Assembly (NCBI RefSeq): GCF_023544665.1
Contig: NZ_JAMJFL010000004.1
Location: forward strand, 248,001 to 312,000
DNA from: Streptomyces sp. YS415
Lineage (GTDB): Bacteria > Actinomycetota > Actinomycetes > Streptomycetales > Streptomycetaceae
DNA: 64,000 nucleotides
Direction of reading: 5' to 3'
Both the position numbers and the translations under genes were made by a program. The notes beneath the pieces are model-generated. The model did no database searches. It had not been told where the DNA came from and saw nothing but the letters and a program-made list of their open reading frames with translations. This document shows, piece after piece, positions 32,823 to 40,868 of this stretch (position 1 is its first letter; each line of letters begins with the position of its first letter).

Positions 32823-34226
32823 GTGACTCCGTTCCCCTGGTCCTCCCCCGACCCCTGGTTCGAGTACCGCACTGTGTCTGCTTCCCCCGCCCTGCCCTCC
32901 CCTGCGCCGAAATCCTCGCGCTCCCCGTGGCGATCGCTGCGCTACCGCGCCATGCGCTGGTGGTCCGTCGCCAACTTCCTGTCCAACGCCGGCACCTGGA
33001 TGCAGCTGACGGTGCAGAATCTGCTCGTCCTGCAGATCACCGGTTCCGCCGCGGCCACGGGCCTTTCGATGTCCGTCCAGGCCGCGCCCGCCCTGTTCAT
33101 GAGCCTGCTGGGCGGCAGGGCGGTGGACCGCTGGCCGCTGAAGCTGACGGCCTCCGTGAGCCAGGCGCTGCTCGGCGCGGTCGCCTTCACCACCGCGGTC
33201 CTGGTGGCGCTGGACCGGCTCGACATGACCACGCTGATGGTGCTGGCCGCCGTGACCGGCATGATCGCCACGGTGGACGGACCGGCCTGCGCCCTGCTGG
33301 GCAACGACCTCGTGCCGGTGGAGGACGTCCCCTCCGCCATCGGCGTCGGCGCGCTGGTGCACAACGCGGGCCGGCTCGTGGGCACCGCCCTGGCCGGCGT
33401 GACCGTCGCCTTCCTCGGCACGGCCGCCGCGTACGCCGCGAACGGTCTGTCGTTCCTCTTCGTGGCCACGGTCATCCCGTTCCTGCGCCCGGCGCCCGGC
33501 GCGGTACGCCACGCCGACCGGGCCCCGGCCCCCGCACCCGACGGGCGGGGCGAGACGGCCGGATCCGACCTGACCGTGCGCCAGGGCCTGCTCTTCTTCG
33601 CCCGCCGGCCCCGCCTGGTCGCCCTCGCCGCCGTCACCGGGCTCAGCTCGGTCTTCGGCCGCAACTACGGCCTCACCCTGGCCGTGCTCGTCACCGGTCC
33701 GCTCGCGGGCGGCGCCGGCGCCTTCGGCACGGTCTCCACGGTCCTCGCCGTCGGCGGCATCCTCGGCGCGGTGCTCGGGGCCCGGCTGCGCCGGCCCTCG
33801 GTGCGGCTGGTCGGCACCCTGGCCGCCGCGGGCGGTCTGCTCCAGGTGGCGGCGGGCCTGTCCCCGTCACTCGTGGTCCTGCTGATCCTCGTCCTGCCGA
33901 TGGCCGTCGTGGAGTCCGTCTCCGACACCGCCGGAACCGCCGTCCTCCAGACCGACCCGCCCGCCCACCTGCGCGGACGCGTGCTCGGCGTCTGGGGCAG
34001 CATCGGTACGGTGTGGGGCCTCGGCGGGCCGCCCGCCCTCGGGCTGCTCATGGAACTGGCCGGAGCGCGCGGGGCGCTGGTGGCGGGCGGCCTGGTCATC
34101 GCGGCCACGATCGGCGCGGGCCTCCTGCGGCGCACCCGCCGACTTCCGGCCCCGACGATCCTCCCGGCCAAGCCGGGCGACCTCCGAGCCCAGGAAGCAC
34201 AGGAAGCCCTGGGCACGGCCGCCTGA
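32823..34226 (+). CDS. MFS exporter (EntS/DHA3-type, 467 aa)
   Basis: Starts at GTG 32823, or GTG 32874, 17 codons later; neither has a clear ribosome binding site. The MFS core has 10-12 helices, beginning MRWWSVANFLSNAGTWMQL, with LGGRAVDRWP (the loop 2-3 motif A variant) and QTDPPAHLRGRVLGVWG at the matching loop in the second half. This motif (RGRVxGxxG) is typical of the DHA3/enterobactin-exporter (EntS/MFS_3) branch. It probably exports a small molecule. No neighbour suggests the substrate. Confidence 0.8.
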   Translation: MTPFPWSSPDPWFEYRTVSASPALPSPAPKSSRSPWRSLRYRAMRWWSVANFLSNAGTWMQLTVQNLLVLQITGSAAATGLSMSVQAAPALFMSLLGGRAVDRWPLKLTASVSQALLGAVAFTTAVLVALDRLDMTTLMVLAAVTGMIATVDGPACALLGNDLVPVEDVPSAIGVGALVHNAGRLVGTALAGVTVAFLGTAAAYAANGLSFLFVATVIPFLRPAPGAVRHADRAPAPAPDGRGETAGSDLTVRQGLLFFARRPRLVALAAVTGLSSVFGRNYGLTLAVLVTGPLAGGAGAFGTVSTVLAVGGILGAVLGARLRRPSVRLVGTLAAAGGLLQVAAGLSPSLVVLLILVLPMAVVESVSDTAGTAVLQTDPPAHLRGRVLGVWGSIGTVWGLGGPPALGLLMELAGARGALVAGGLVIAATIGAGLLRRTRRLPAPTILPAKPGDLRAQEAQEALGTAA

Positions 34227-34232
34227 ACCCGA

Positions 34233-34265
34233 CCCCGGCCGGGTGCCGGCGCCGACCGGCCGGGG
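34233..34265. terminator. Hairpin between convergent MFS and phosphoesterase genes
   Basis: CCCCGGCCGG (34233-34242) pairs with CCGGCCGGGG (34256-34265), starting 7 bp after the MFS stop, with a 13-nt loop. It may act for both convergent transcripts. Confidence 0.55.
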
Positions 34266-34369
34266 AACGTGCGGGCCCAGGCCGCCTCGGCACCGCGGCC
34301 CGAACCCGGCCACAACCCGGGCGCCGACGCCGCCAACCCCCTTCCGGCCGAGCCGGAAGACCTACGCGC

Positions 34370-35152
34370 TCAGGACGCCCCCGGCACCGCCGCCCCGACC
34401 CGGTCGGCACTCGCACCGGCGCCCCGCTCGCGCACCGGCAGGTGGTACACGTGGAAGGCCCGGCCGATCACCGGCTGGGCCACGTTGCGGACCTTGACCC
34501 CGCCGCTGGTCATGCCGTGCTCGGTGCCCATGTGGGCGTGTCCGTGCACCGCCAGGTCGGCGCCGGCCGTGTCGATCGCCTCGGCCAGCAGATAGCTGCC
34601 GAGGAAGGGAAAGATCTCCGGCGGCTCCCCGGCCAGCGTGTCCGGGACCGGCGAGAAATGGGTGAGAGCGATGCGCACGTCGCACTCCCGCTGATCGAGG
34701 TCCTCCAGGGACCGGCGCAGGGCGTCGGCGCAGCGGCGCGAGTACCGCACGAACTCCTTCATGATCGGCTCGCCGAACTCCCCGGCGCACCGGCCGACGA
34801 ACCCGCCCCCGAACCCCTTCGTGCCGGCCACGCCGATCCGCGCGCCGTCCACGCCCACCACCGTCGACTCGCCCTCCAGGACGTGCGCGCCCGCGGCCCG
34901 GAGCACGGCGCTGACCTCCTCGGGGTGGTCGTCGTGGTGGTCGTGGTTGCCGAGCACCGCGACCACCGGCACACCGAGGTCCCGGATCTCCCCGGCGACC
35001 ACCCTGGCCTCCGCCACGGTGCCGTGCCGGGTGAGGTCCCCCGCGAGCAGCAGCACGTCGGCGGTCTCCGGCAGCCTCTCGAAGGAGGGCCGCAGGGCGC
35101 CCTGACTGTCGGGGCCCAGATGGATGTCGCCGACGGCCGCCACGCGGATCAC
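34370..35152 (-). CDS. Metallophosphoesterase (260 aa)
   Basis: From GTG 35152 with GAGGAG 6 nt upstream. All calcineurin-like motifs are present in order: AAVGDIHLG, LLAGDLTRHG, VVAVLGNHDHHDD, ALTHFSPVP and LAVHGHAHMG, so it is a probable two-metal phosphatase or phosphodiesterase in the cytoplasm. Its start overlaps the BON gene stop by GTGA, and it ends a tightly coupled three-gene set. The substrate is unknown. Confidence 0.88.
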   Translation of the reverse strand: MIRVAAVGDIHLGPDSQGALRPSFERLPETADVLLLAGDLTRHGTVAEARVVAGEIRDLGVPVVAVLGNHDHHDDHPEEVSAVLRAAGAHVLEGESTVVGVDGARIGVAGTKGFGGGFVGRCAGEFGEPIMKEFVRYSRRCADALRRSLEDLDQRECDVRIALTHFSPVPDTLAGEPPEIFPFLGSYLLAEAIDTAGADLAVHGHAHMGTEHGMTSGGVKVRNVAQPVIGRAFHVYHLPVRERGAGASADRVGAAVPGAS

Positions 35153-35436
35153 AGGAACTCCTCGGCACGGTCGGGCACGGACGCGTCCGCGATCACGAGG
35201 TCGGCGTGGACCGGGCAGTCCGGCAGCTCCGCACGGGCGAGCCGGACCACCTCGTCGCGGCACTCGGCGGAGGGGACCGTACCGGTCAGCAGCACCGCCT
35301 CGCCGCGGATCTCGATCCGCACGCCCAGTTCGGCGAGGGGTCCGGCCGCCAGATGGTCGTTGAGGTGGGCGACCCGGTAGTCCAGGTGGTGCGCTCGGCC
35401 GGGTCCGGGAGGGGGCTCGGCAAGGGGGTGGTTCAT
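35149..35436 (-). CDS. BON-domain protein (95 aa)
   Basis: From ATG 35436 after the strong AAGGAGGAGC. Residues ~22-90 form one BON (bacterial OsmY and nodulation) domain: VAHLNDHLAAGPLAELGVRIEIRGEAVLLTGTVPSAECRDEVVRLA (alpha-beta-beta pattern with the LTGTV strand; quote split as LAELGVRIEIRGEAV and LLTGTVPSAECRDEVV). No signal peptide, so unlike OsmY it stays in the cytoplasm. BON domains usually bind phospholipid or polymer. Coupled to the metallophosphoesterase and the nucleotidyltransferase. Confidence 0.75.
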   Translation of the reverse strand: MNHPLAEPPPGPGRAHHLDYRVAHLNDHLAAGPLAELGVRIEIRGEAVLLTGTVPSAECRDEVVRLARAELPDCPVHADLVIADASVPDRAEEFL

Positions 35437-36155
35437 CGCTCCTCCTTCGGGGGCTCGATGACGTTCAGGCGCTCCAGGAGGAAGAAGAACGCCGCGGGCA
35501 TGGGCTCGTCGCCGCAGTCTCGTCGTACGTCCTCCCAGTGGACCTTCTCGCGCAGGGCGCGGGCCACGGCGAGCGCGGACCCGAAGTCGCAGTAGTGCTC
35601 GGAGAAGGCCTCGATGAGGCCTCGCATCAGGTCGGTCGGGGCGAGGACCGGCATGTGCACCGAGTCGACCGCGAGTTCCTCGGCCCGGCCGAGCGTCTCC
35701 GTGGTGACCGGGCGGTGTGCCAGCTCGAAGATGATGTCGACCTCCTGACCCAGACAGGTGGTCTTCATCAGCCAGTCCTCGGGCGGTGTGCGGACGGTCA
35801 GACCGGCTTCGGTGAGCGTCCTGGTGACCGCCTCGGTGTCCTCGCGCCGCACGCAGAAGTCGACGTCGTGCCGGAGCCGCGCACCGGCCCCGTGGGCGTA
35901 GGCGGCCACGCTTCCGGCCAGGGCGAACAGGTGATCGCCGCGTTTGAGCAGCGCCGCGACCTGCTTGGTCGCCTCCAGGATCGCCTGGCTCCTGTCGTGC
36001 GGCGGACCCTGGGAACCGGCGTTCGGCAGATCGTGCACAGGCAGCAGGACGGTCTCCTGCGCGGCCGGTTCGCGCGGCGCGCTCTCCACGACCGGGCGGA
36101 AATCGGGGATCGCCGCCCGCCGGGTGGGCGTCGGGCTTTCACCGTTCTGCGTCAT
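35433..36155 (-). CDS. Nucleotidyltransferase-fold protein (240 aa)
   Basis: From ATG 36155. The first ~55 residues look disordered. A minimal nucleotidyltransferase core follows: HLFALAGSVAAYAHGAGARLRHDVDFCVRRED (parts: LFALAGSVAAYAHG and RHDVDFCVRRED). The GSxAAY helix and the D-x-D pair (DVDF) match the NTP-transferase/AbiEii-like fold, and QEVDIIFEL supplies the third acidic residue. The family includes toxins and resistance enzymes as well as metabolic enzymes. It is the first gene of the phosphoesterase operon. Confidence 0.65.
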   Translation of the reverse strand: MTQNGESPTPTRRAAIPDFRPVVESAPREPAAQETVLLPVHDLPNAGSQGPPHDRSQAILEATKQVAALLKRGDHLFALAGSVAAYAHGAGARLRHDVDFCVRREDTEAVTRTLTEAGLTVRTPPEDWLMKTTCLGQEVDIIFELAHRPVTTETLGRAEELAVDSVHMPVLAPTDLMRGLIEAFSEHYCDFGSALAVARALREKVHWEDVRRDCGDEPMPAAFFFLLERLNVIEPPKEER

Positions 36156-36198
36156 GGTCTCTCCCTCGCGGTACGCCGGTCCCGGGCATCACCCCCGG

Positions 36199-36366
36199 TC
36201 AGGGCAGGTGCTGCCTGGGATGCGGCCCCGAGTACCCGGCTCCGGCGGCCTTCACGCCGACGGTCCTGACACCGGGGCGCCGCCCGTCCACCGACTGCGA
36301 CAGCACCACGCCAAGGCATCGGTTGCCCGAGGTCAGCCACCGCACACCTACCGGCTCCGGCGCCAT
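36199..36366 (-). CDS. Possible 55-aa hypothetical protein
   Basis: From ATG 36366 to TGA at 36199: begins MAPEPVGVRWLTSGNRC and continues LGVVLSQSVDGRRPG. Third-position G/C is about 87 percent, while second-position G/C is much lower, a coding-like profile. No good ribosome binding site is visible and no family is recognised. It lies 60 bp after the DUF6629-type gene on the same strand. Confidence 0.35.
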   Translation of the reverse strand: MAPEPVGVRWLTSGNRCLGVVLSQSVDGRRPGVRTVGVKAAGAGYSGPHPRQHLP

Positions 36367-36425
36367 CCGGACCCGAGCGAGAGCAGCCCGGTGGCGCCCC
36401 CGTGCGCCCGCCGACCGCCGCCGCA

Positions 36426-37058
36426 TCACACCGCAGGACCGCCGGCCGGTCTTCGCCCCCCGCTCACCCACCCGAACAGCACCACCGAACACACCGCCGC
36501 CACGGCACACCACGTGGAGACGAACTCCGTCCGCCACAGCCCCGTGCAGAGCAGCGCCCCCACGGCCACCAGGTACCCGAGGCGGACCAGCCCGCGGTCG
36601 CCGGAGAGGAGGAGCGAGCCGATGGTGGCGAGCAGATAGCCCGCGATCAGGACCTCGGCATGCGGCAGATCCACCACGTAGCCGATGGTGTGGCCGCGGA
36701 TCTCCGCCCGGACGGGGCGCGTGGCCAGGGCCAGGCAGAGCATCGCCGTGGTCGCGATGCCGACGGCCAGCGGCAGCAGCAGCCGACGCCGGGCCCGGCG
36801 GGGCGCGGCGGCGAGGACGCCCGCCGGCACCCACAGCGGTAAGAGGGGAAGGGCGATGACCGCCCAGAGCACGGTGGCCGGGCCCGTACCGCCGTCCCGG
36901 GCCCACACCGCCGCCTCGACCATCTGGTGGACGCCCAGCAGCAGCGGCAGCGACGCCAGCGGCAGGTCCCGGACGCGGTGGGCCCGGGCCATGCAGGCCA
37001 CGCCCACGGCGGCGATGCCGACGCCCGCGACGAGGTCGGCCTCGGCACTCCAGCACAT
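36426..37058 (-). CDS. DUF6629-like polytopic membrane protein (210 aa)
   Basis: From ATG 37058 (MCWSAEADLVAGVGIAAVG), the characteristic N-terminus of the DUF6629 membrane family, as I recall it. About six to seven hydrophobic segments follow (LPLLPLWVPAGVLAAAP, LLLPLAVGIATTAMLCLALA, YLVAVGALLCTGLW). Charged residues in loops include HQMVEAAVWARD. Function unknown. Divergent from the TetR gene at 37180, and the operator at 37136 lies between the two starts. Confidence 0.7.
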   Translation of the reverse strand: MCWSAEADLVAGVGIAAVGVACMARAHRVRDLPLASLPLLLGVHQMVEAAVWARDGGTGPATVLWAVIALPLLPLWVPAGVLAAAPRRARRRLLLPLAVGIATTAMLCLALATRPVRAEIRGHTIGYVVDLPHAEVLIAGYLLATIGSLLLSGDRGLVRLGYLVAVGALLCTGLWRTEFVSTWCAVAAVCSVVLFGWVSGGRRPAGGPAV

Positions 37059-37135
37059 CGCTCCACCCGGGGTCGGACGGCAGGAGCTCCAGTTTCTCCT
37101 GTGAACGCCGGTTGCACTCAGTTCCCGCCCGGGCA

Positions 37136-37146
37136 GCACTGAGTGC
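37136..37146. promoter_or_regulatory. TetR operator copy 1 (GCACTGAGTGC)
   Basis: GCACTGAGTGC (37136-37146), followed by CATGCGC, lies 34 bp before the TetR start. A degenerate TTGCACTCAGT half lies at 37112-37122. The same core recurs at 37980. It is likely autoregulation, possibly also touching the divergent membrane gene. Confidence 0.6.
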
Positions 37147-37179
37147 CATGCGCAGTGATCAGGTGCTACGTTCCGGGCC

Positions 37180-37956
37180 ATGAGCTCCAGCAGTGCGGCG
37201 CCCGGCCGCGACGGGACGGACCAGGTGGCGGCCGCGAAGCCGCCGATGCGGGAGGCGCTGGTCGCGGCGGCCTTCCGGCTGTTCCTGGAGCGCGGGTACG
37301 AGCAGACCACGGTGGACGACATCGTGGCGCTGGCCGGGGTGGGGCGCCGGTCGTTCTTCCGGTACTTCCCGTCCAAGGAGGACGTGGTCTTCCCCGACCA
37401 CGAGCGGTGCCTGGCCGACATGACCGCTTTCCTGGCCGCCAGTGCGCCGGACGTGGAGCCGGTGGGCCGGGTGTGCGACGCGGCCCGGCTGGTGCTGCGC
37501 ATGTACGCGGAGAACCCGACCTTCTCCGTGCAGCGCTACCGCCTCACCAAGCAGGTGCCGGGGCTGCGCGCCTACGAACTGTCGGTGGTGTGGCGCTACG
37601 AGCGGGCGCTCGCCGAGTATCTGCGGGCGCGCTTCGCGGCCCGGCGCGAGGGCACGCTGCAGGCCGATGTGATCGCGGCCGCCGTGGTGGCGGCGCACAA
37701 CAACGCGCTGCGCTCCTGGCTGCGCTCGGACGGCCGCAGCGACGCGAGCGCCACGGTCGACCATGCGCTCGGCTACGTGCAGTCCGCCTTCGGCACCACG
37801 GCCCCTCCCCCTCCCCTGCTCCCGTCCCGGGCCTCCCTGGCGCCCCTGGCCGACGAGCAGCCCGAGGACGTGGTGGTCGTGGTGTCGCGCCGGGGCGCGC
37901 CGCTGTGGCGGATCGTCCAGGAGCTCGAGACCACCCGGGCGAGCTCCCCAGATTGA
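37180..37956 (+). CDS. TetR-family regulator (258 aa)
   Basis: From ATG 37180. Residues ~22-70 form the TetR helix-turn-helix: MREALVAAAFRLFLERGYEQ followed by TTVDDIVALAGVGRRSFFRYF, then PSKEDVVFPDH. The C-terminal half (about 75-215) is the ligand-binding helical domain, with a ~40-residue tail rich in Pro/Val. Two near-identical palindromes flank the gene, one before its own start and one before the next gene, making a small autoregulated unit with the DUF35 protein. Confidence 0.88.
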   Translation: MSSSSAAPGRDGTDQVAAAKPPMREALVAAAFRLFLERGYEQTTVDDIVALAGVGRRSFFRYFPSKEDVVFPDHERCLADMTAFLAASAPDVEPVGRVCDAARLVLRMYAENPTFSVQRYRLTKQVPGLRAYELSVVWRYERALAEYLRARFAARREGTLQADVIAAAVVAAHNNALRSWLRSDGRSDASATVDHALGYVQSAFGTTAPPPPLLPSRASLAPLADEQPEDVVVVVSRRGAPLWRIVQELETTRASSPD

Positions 37957-37979
37957 GGGTACGCAGTGCCTTTACCTGT

Positions 37980-37992
37980 GGCACTGAGTGCC
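37980..37992. promoter_or_regulatory. TetR operator copy 2 (GGCACTGAGTGCC)
   Basis: GGCACTGAGTGCC is a perfect palindrome (6-bp arms, 1-bp centre), 102 bp before the DUF35 gene start. It shares GCACTGAGTGCCAT with the copy at 37136 and is followed by ACGCTG in place of GCGCAG. Confidence 0.7.
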
Positions 37993-38093
37993 ATACGCTG
38001 ACCGCGTGCACGGTGGCACAGCGACCGGGCACGTACGTGCGCGGCCGTCCCGCGTGCGTGGGATTTCCGGCCGAGCGCAGGGAGTTGACCAGC

Positions 38094-38513
38094 GTGTACC
38101 ACCACTCAGGAAGCGTTGCTCGTCCGACAGCCGGTTCCGCCGTCGGCGTGCTGGAGACGACCGGCGCGGCCCAGGACTCGGACGCCATGCTGTTCCAGCG
38201 CTGCACCTGGTGCGGCACCGCGATGTACCACCGGCTGCTGTGTCCGGTCTGCCAGGGCAGCGACCTGCGCACGGAGCGCAGCGAGGGCACCGGCACGGTG
38301 CGGCACTCCACGGTGGTCCACCGCAACAGCCCGGCCGCGCGCAATGTGTCGCTGATCGAGATGGCCGAGGGGTTCGTGGTGCGGGGCCGGGTGATGGGTC
38401 CGCCGATCGGCATCCACAGCGGGGACCGGGTGCGGCTCTCGCAGGCGAAGGACCCGGTTCGCGGCGAGCCCGTCTTCCAGCTCGTCGACGAGCCCTACCG
38501 CGCCTGGACCTGA
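38094..38513 (+). CDS. Zn-ribbon/OB-fold protein, DUF35 type (139 aa)
   Basis: From GTG 38094 with GGGAG upstream. A rubredoxin-like zinc ribbon FQRCTWCGTAMYHRLLCPVCQ (two CxxC pairs; parts FQRCTWCGTA and MYHRLLCPVCQ) precedes an OB-fold with GTVRHSTVVHRNSP and GDRVRLS. In other actinobacteria such proteins partner thiolases or hydratases in acyl-CoA metabolism and bind acyl-CoA. No partner enzyme is adjacent here. Probably controlled by the TetR protein through the palindrome at 37980. Confidence 0.8.
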   Translation: MYHHSGSVARPTAGSAVGVLETTGAAQDSDAMLFQRCTWCGTAMYHRLLCPVCQGSDLRTERSEGTGTVRHSTVVHRNSPAARNVSLIEMAEGFVVRGRVMGPPIGIHSGDRVRLSQAKDPVRGEPVFQLVDEPYRAWT

Positions 38514-38522
38514 GAAGACGGG

Positions 38523-38927
38523 TCAGCCCCCGGCACGTTCCTGCGGTGCGAGGCTGACGCGGATGCCGACCGTCCCGTCCGCTCCCCTGCGGATCCGGCT
38601 GCCGAGCAGGGTGAGGCGGCCGACCATCCCGTACTTGCGGGCGATCAGCTTGCGGTAGCGGGCGACGGTCTCCCGGTCGGTGATCTCGGCCGTGGCCGGG
38701 ATCTGCTCGCCGGTGGGCTTGCCGCGCAGGTCGCAGGGGCCGACCAGGACATCGGCGCGGGCCCGGATGCGCTTGACCTTCCAGGAGTCGGCGACGGTCC
38801 ACACGCCGAGGGCGTCCCCGTCGCGCACCACCCACACCGGGGTGGGCACCGCGGTGCCGTTCTTGCGGTAGGTGGTGATCAGCAGGTACTGGCCGGTGCC
38901 GAGCCGCTCCAGCGGCGTGTCGTCCAT
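38523..38927 (-). CDS. PPOX-class F420-dependent oxidoreductase (134 aa)
   Basis: From ATG 38927. A split beta-barrel flavin/F420-binding protein: YLLITTYRKNGTAVPTPVWVVRDGDALGVWT, then WKVKRIRARADVLVGPCDLRGKP (parts quoted). The KRIR..V.V.PCD segment is the usual cofactor-phosphate contact of the PPOX/F420 'pyridoxamine oxidase-like' family. Single domain, cytoplasmic. It may reduce a small unsaturated or quinone-like substrate using reduced F420. Convergent with the DUF35 gene. Confidence 0.8.
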   Translation of the reverse strand: MDDTPLERLGTGQYLLITTYRKNGTAVPTPVWVVRDGDALGVWTVADSWKVKRIRARADVLVGPCDLRGKPTGEQIPATAEITDRETVARYRKLIARKYGMVGRLTLLGSRIRRGADGTVGIRVSLAPQERAGG

Positions 38928-39110
38928 GGGCGGCAGTCTAAGCAGGCACGGCACGGACCTCGCGCGAGGGACGGCGGCGAGGGCAGCACCCATGATGCGG
39001 GCCGCACGAGGTGAACGCGGCCGGTCCCGGCCACGTATGGAGTGCGGGCCCTCAACTCCGGGAGGGCCCCGCGGTGTTGCCACCGCGCTGCTCGGGTTCG
39101 GGAGCCAGGC

Positions 39111-40478
39111 ATGAGGCACGCACGACGACGGATCGTCCGGCGAGTGACACGGCTGGCGGCCGTCGGCGGACTGCTGCTCGGCTCGGCGATGGTGACCCGC
39201 GCCGTCGCGAGCGAACCTCCCGACCCCTCCGCCCGGGGCGCGACCGTGCGGTCGGCCGGCGACACCGCCGCCGCTCTCGTCGAACGGCTCGGCACCTCCC
39301 GCACGGCGGGCAGCTGGATCGGCGCCGACGGCCGGCCGGTCGTCGCGGTGACCGACGAGGAGGCCGCCGCCGAGGTGCGCCGCGCGGGCGGGCGGCCGAA
39401 GACGGTGTCGCACAGCATGAACGAACTCAAGTCGGCGACGCACACGCTGGGGTCCGCGCCCCGGGTGCCCGGTACGGCCTGGGCACTGGACTACCGGTCC
39501 AACCAGGTGGTGGTGCGGGGCGACAGCACCGTCTCCACGGGCGACTGGTCGAAGCTGACCCAGGTCGCCGGCGGCATCGGCGCCTTCGTCCGCATGGAGC
39601 GCACCGAGGGCGCCTTCACCACCCGCCTCAACGGCGCGCTGCCCATCCTGTCCACCGCCGGGCGCTGCTCGGCGGGCTTCAACGTCACCGACGGGCAACG
39701 GGACTTCATCCTCACCGCCGGGCACTGCGGGCCGAACGGCTCGGTCTGGTTCGCCGACAACCGCGGCCGGGACCAGGTCGGCAGCACGGTGCGGCAGAAC
39801 TTCCCCGGCGCGGACTTCTCGCTGGTGCAGTACGCGGGCGGGGACGCCGGGGAGGGCGCCGACGTAATCGCCGTCGGGGGCGGGCAGGGGGTGCGGATCA
39901 CCGGGGCGGGCGATCCGTCCATCGGGCAGCGGGTGTTCCGCAGCGGCAGCACCAGCGGGCTGCGCGACGGCACGGTGACCGCGCTGAACGCGACCGTGAA
40001 CTACCCCGAGGGCACGGTGACCGGGCTGATCGAGACGAACGTGTGCGCGGAACCCGGGGACAGCGGCGGGCCGATGTTCTCCGAGGGCATCGCGCTCGGT
40101 CTGACCTCGGGCGGCAGCGGGGACTGCGCCTCGGGCGGCACGACCTTCTTCCAGCCGGTGACGAAGGCGATGGCCGAGGTGGGCGTCCGGCTGATCACGC
40201 CGGCCGCTCAGGGCGCGGGCCGGCAGGACGCGGCGCCCTCGCCCGAGCCGTCGGCCCCGCAGGGCGCGGTCGCACCCGGGGCGGCCACACCGGGGTCGTC
40301 GGCGCCGGTCGGCGGCGAGGGGTCGCGGCTGCTGGCCCGGCTGGCCGATCCGCGCAATGTCGGGCCGGGACTGCTGATCGTCGCGGGGTCGCTGGTCGCC
40401 CTGGTGGCGACGCGGTTCATCCGGGCCGAGCAGGACCGCAAGGCGTACCAGCGGTACTACTCGGCGACCTGGGGATGA
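39111..40478 (+). CDS. Membrane-anchored trypsin-like serine protease (S1E/alpha-lytic type, 455 aa)
   Basis: From ATG 39111 with GGGAG upstream. Basic N-region and hydrophobic signal (LAAVGGLLLGSAMV), then a ~120-residue pro-region. The mature chymotrypsin fold has the triad His205 (ILTAGHCGP), Asp235 (GADFSLVQY) and Ser318 (EPGDSGGPMF), with cysteines in RCSAGF, AGHCGP, NVCAEPG and GDCASGG forming the disulfides typical of streptogrisin-like enzymes. A Pro/Ala/Ser linker (about 365-410) leads to a single membrane helix near 420-440 and a basic tail, so the enzyme is tethered with its active site outside. Tethering is unusual for this family. Confidence 0.88.
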   Translation: MRHARRRIVRRVTRLAAVGGLLLGSAMVTRAVASEPPDPSARGATVRSAGDTAAALVERLGTSRTAGSWIGADGRPVVAVTDEEAAAEVRRAGGRPKTVSHSMNELKSATHTLGSAPRVPGTAWALDYRSNQVVVRGDSTVSTGDWSKLTQVAGGIGAFVRMERTEGAFTTRLNGALPILSTAGRCSAGFNVTDGQRDFILTAGHCGPNGSVWFADNRGRDQVGSTVRQNFPGADFSLVQYAGGDAGEGADVIAVGGGQGVRITGAGDPSIGQRVFRSGSTSGLRDGTVTALNATVNYPEGTVTGLIETNVCAEPGDSGGPMFSEGIALGLTSGGSGDCASGGTTFFQPVTKAMAEVGVRLITPAAQGAGRQDAAPSPEPSAPQGAVAPGAATPGSSAPVGGEGSRLLARLADPRNVGPGLLIVAGSLVALVATRFIRAEQDRKAYQRYYSATWG

Positions 40479-40510
40479 GACCGCCGGGAAAATGAACCGG
40501 AAAAGTAAAG

Positions 40511-40537
40511 GGGCACCCCGTGTGATGCAGGGTGCCC
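40511..40537. terminator. Bidirectional hairpin between protease and small ORF
   Basis: GGGCACCC (40511-40518) pairs with GGGTGCCC (40530-40537) over an 11-nt loop, in the 75 bp between two convergent genes. Confidence 0.65.
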
Positions 40538-40553
40538 AGGGGGTCTTCGAGGC

Positions 40554-40709
40554 CTACGGGGCGACTGCGGCCCACTCAAGGACGAGTCGCTGGTACTCCT
40601 CGCGCTCTTCGACGCTCAGTGTCCCGCCCGCCCGGCGCCACAGGGCCCGGATCTCCTCGTTGACCTCGTCAGCCGATCGATCGGAAACGGGTTCAACACT
40701 GGTGGACAT
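40554..40709 (-). CDS. Small acidic helical protein (51 aa)
   Basis: From ATG 40709: MSTSVEPVSDRSADEVNEEI, then RALWRRAGGTLSVEEREEYQR. Mostly helical and charged, no signal peptide. Resembles small regulator-like or antitoxin-sized Streptomyces proteins, but no family is assigned. No strong ribosome binding site is visible. The terminator lies just past its stop. Confidence 0.5.
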   Translation of the reverse strand: MSTSVEPVSDRSADEVNEEIRALWRRAGGTLSVEEREEYQRLVLEWAAVAP

Positions 40710-40868
40710 GCTGTGAAGCATACGGCCATGGAGGTGAAGGCCATGTGAGTAAGCATGCCCAATACGGACATAACAGACCGTGTTGCTGATCACGTCCCAT
40801 CACGGCCGTACGTCAAGCCCCTGGGGCCTGCCAATTTTCCCGGCCGACGGGGACACCCGGAGGTGTCG

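Noticed and set aside
34370..36155. A proven toxin-antitoxin or defence system
   Set aside because: The nucleotidyltransferase core is compatible, but no partner with antitoxin features is recognised; kept only as a candidate.
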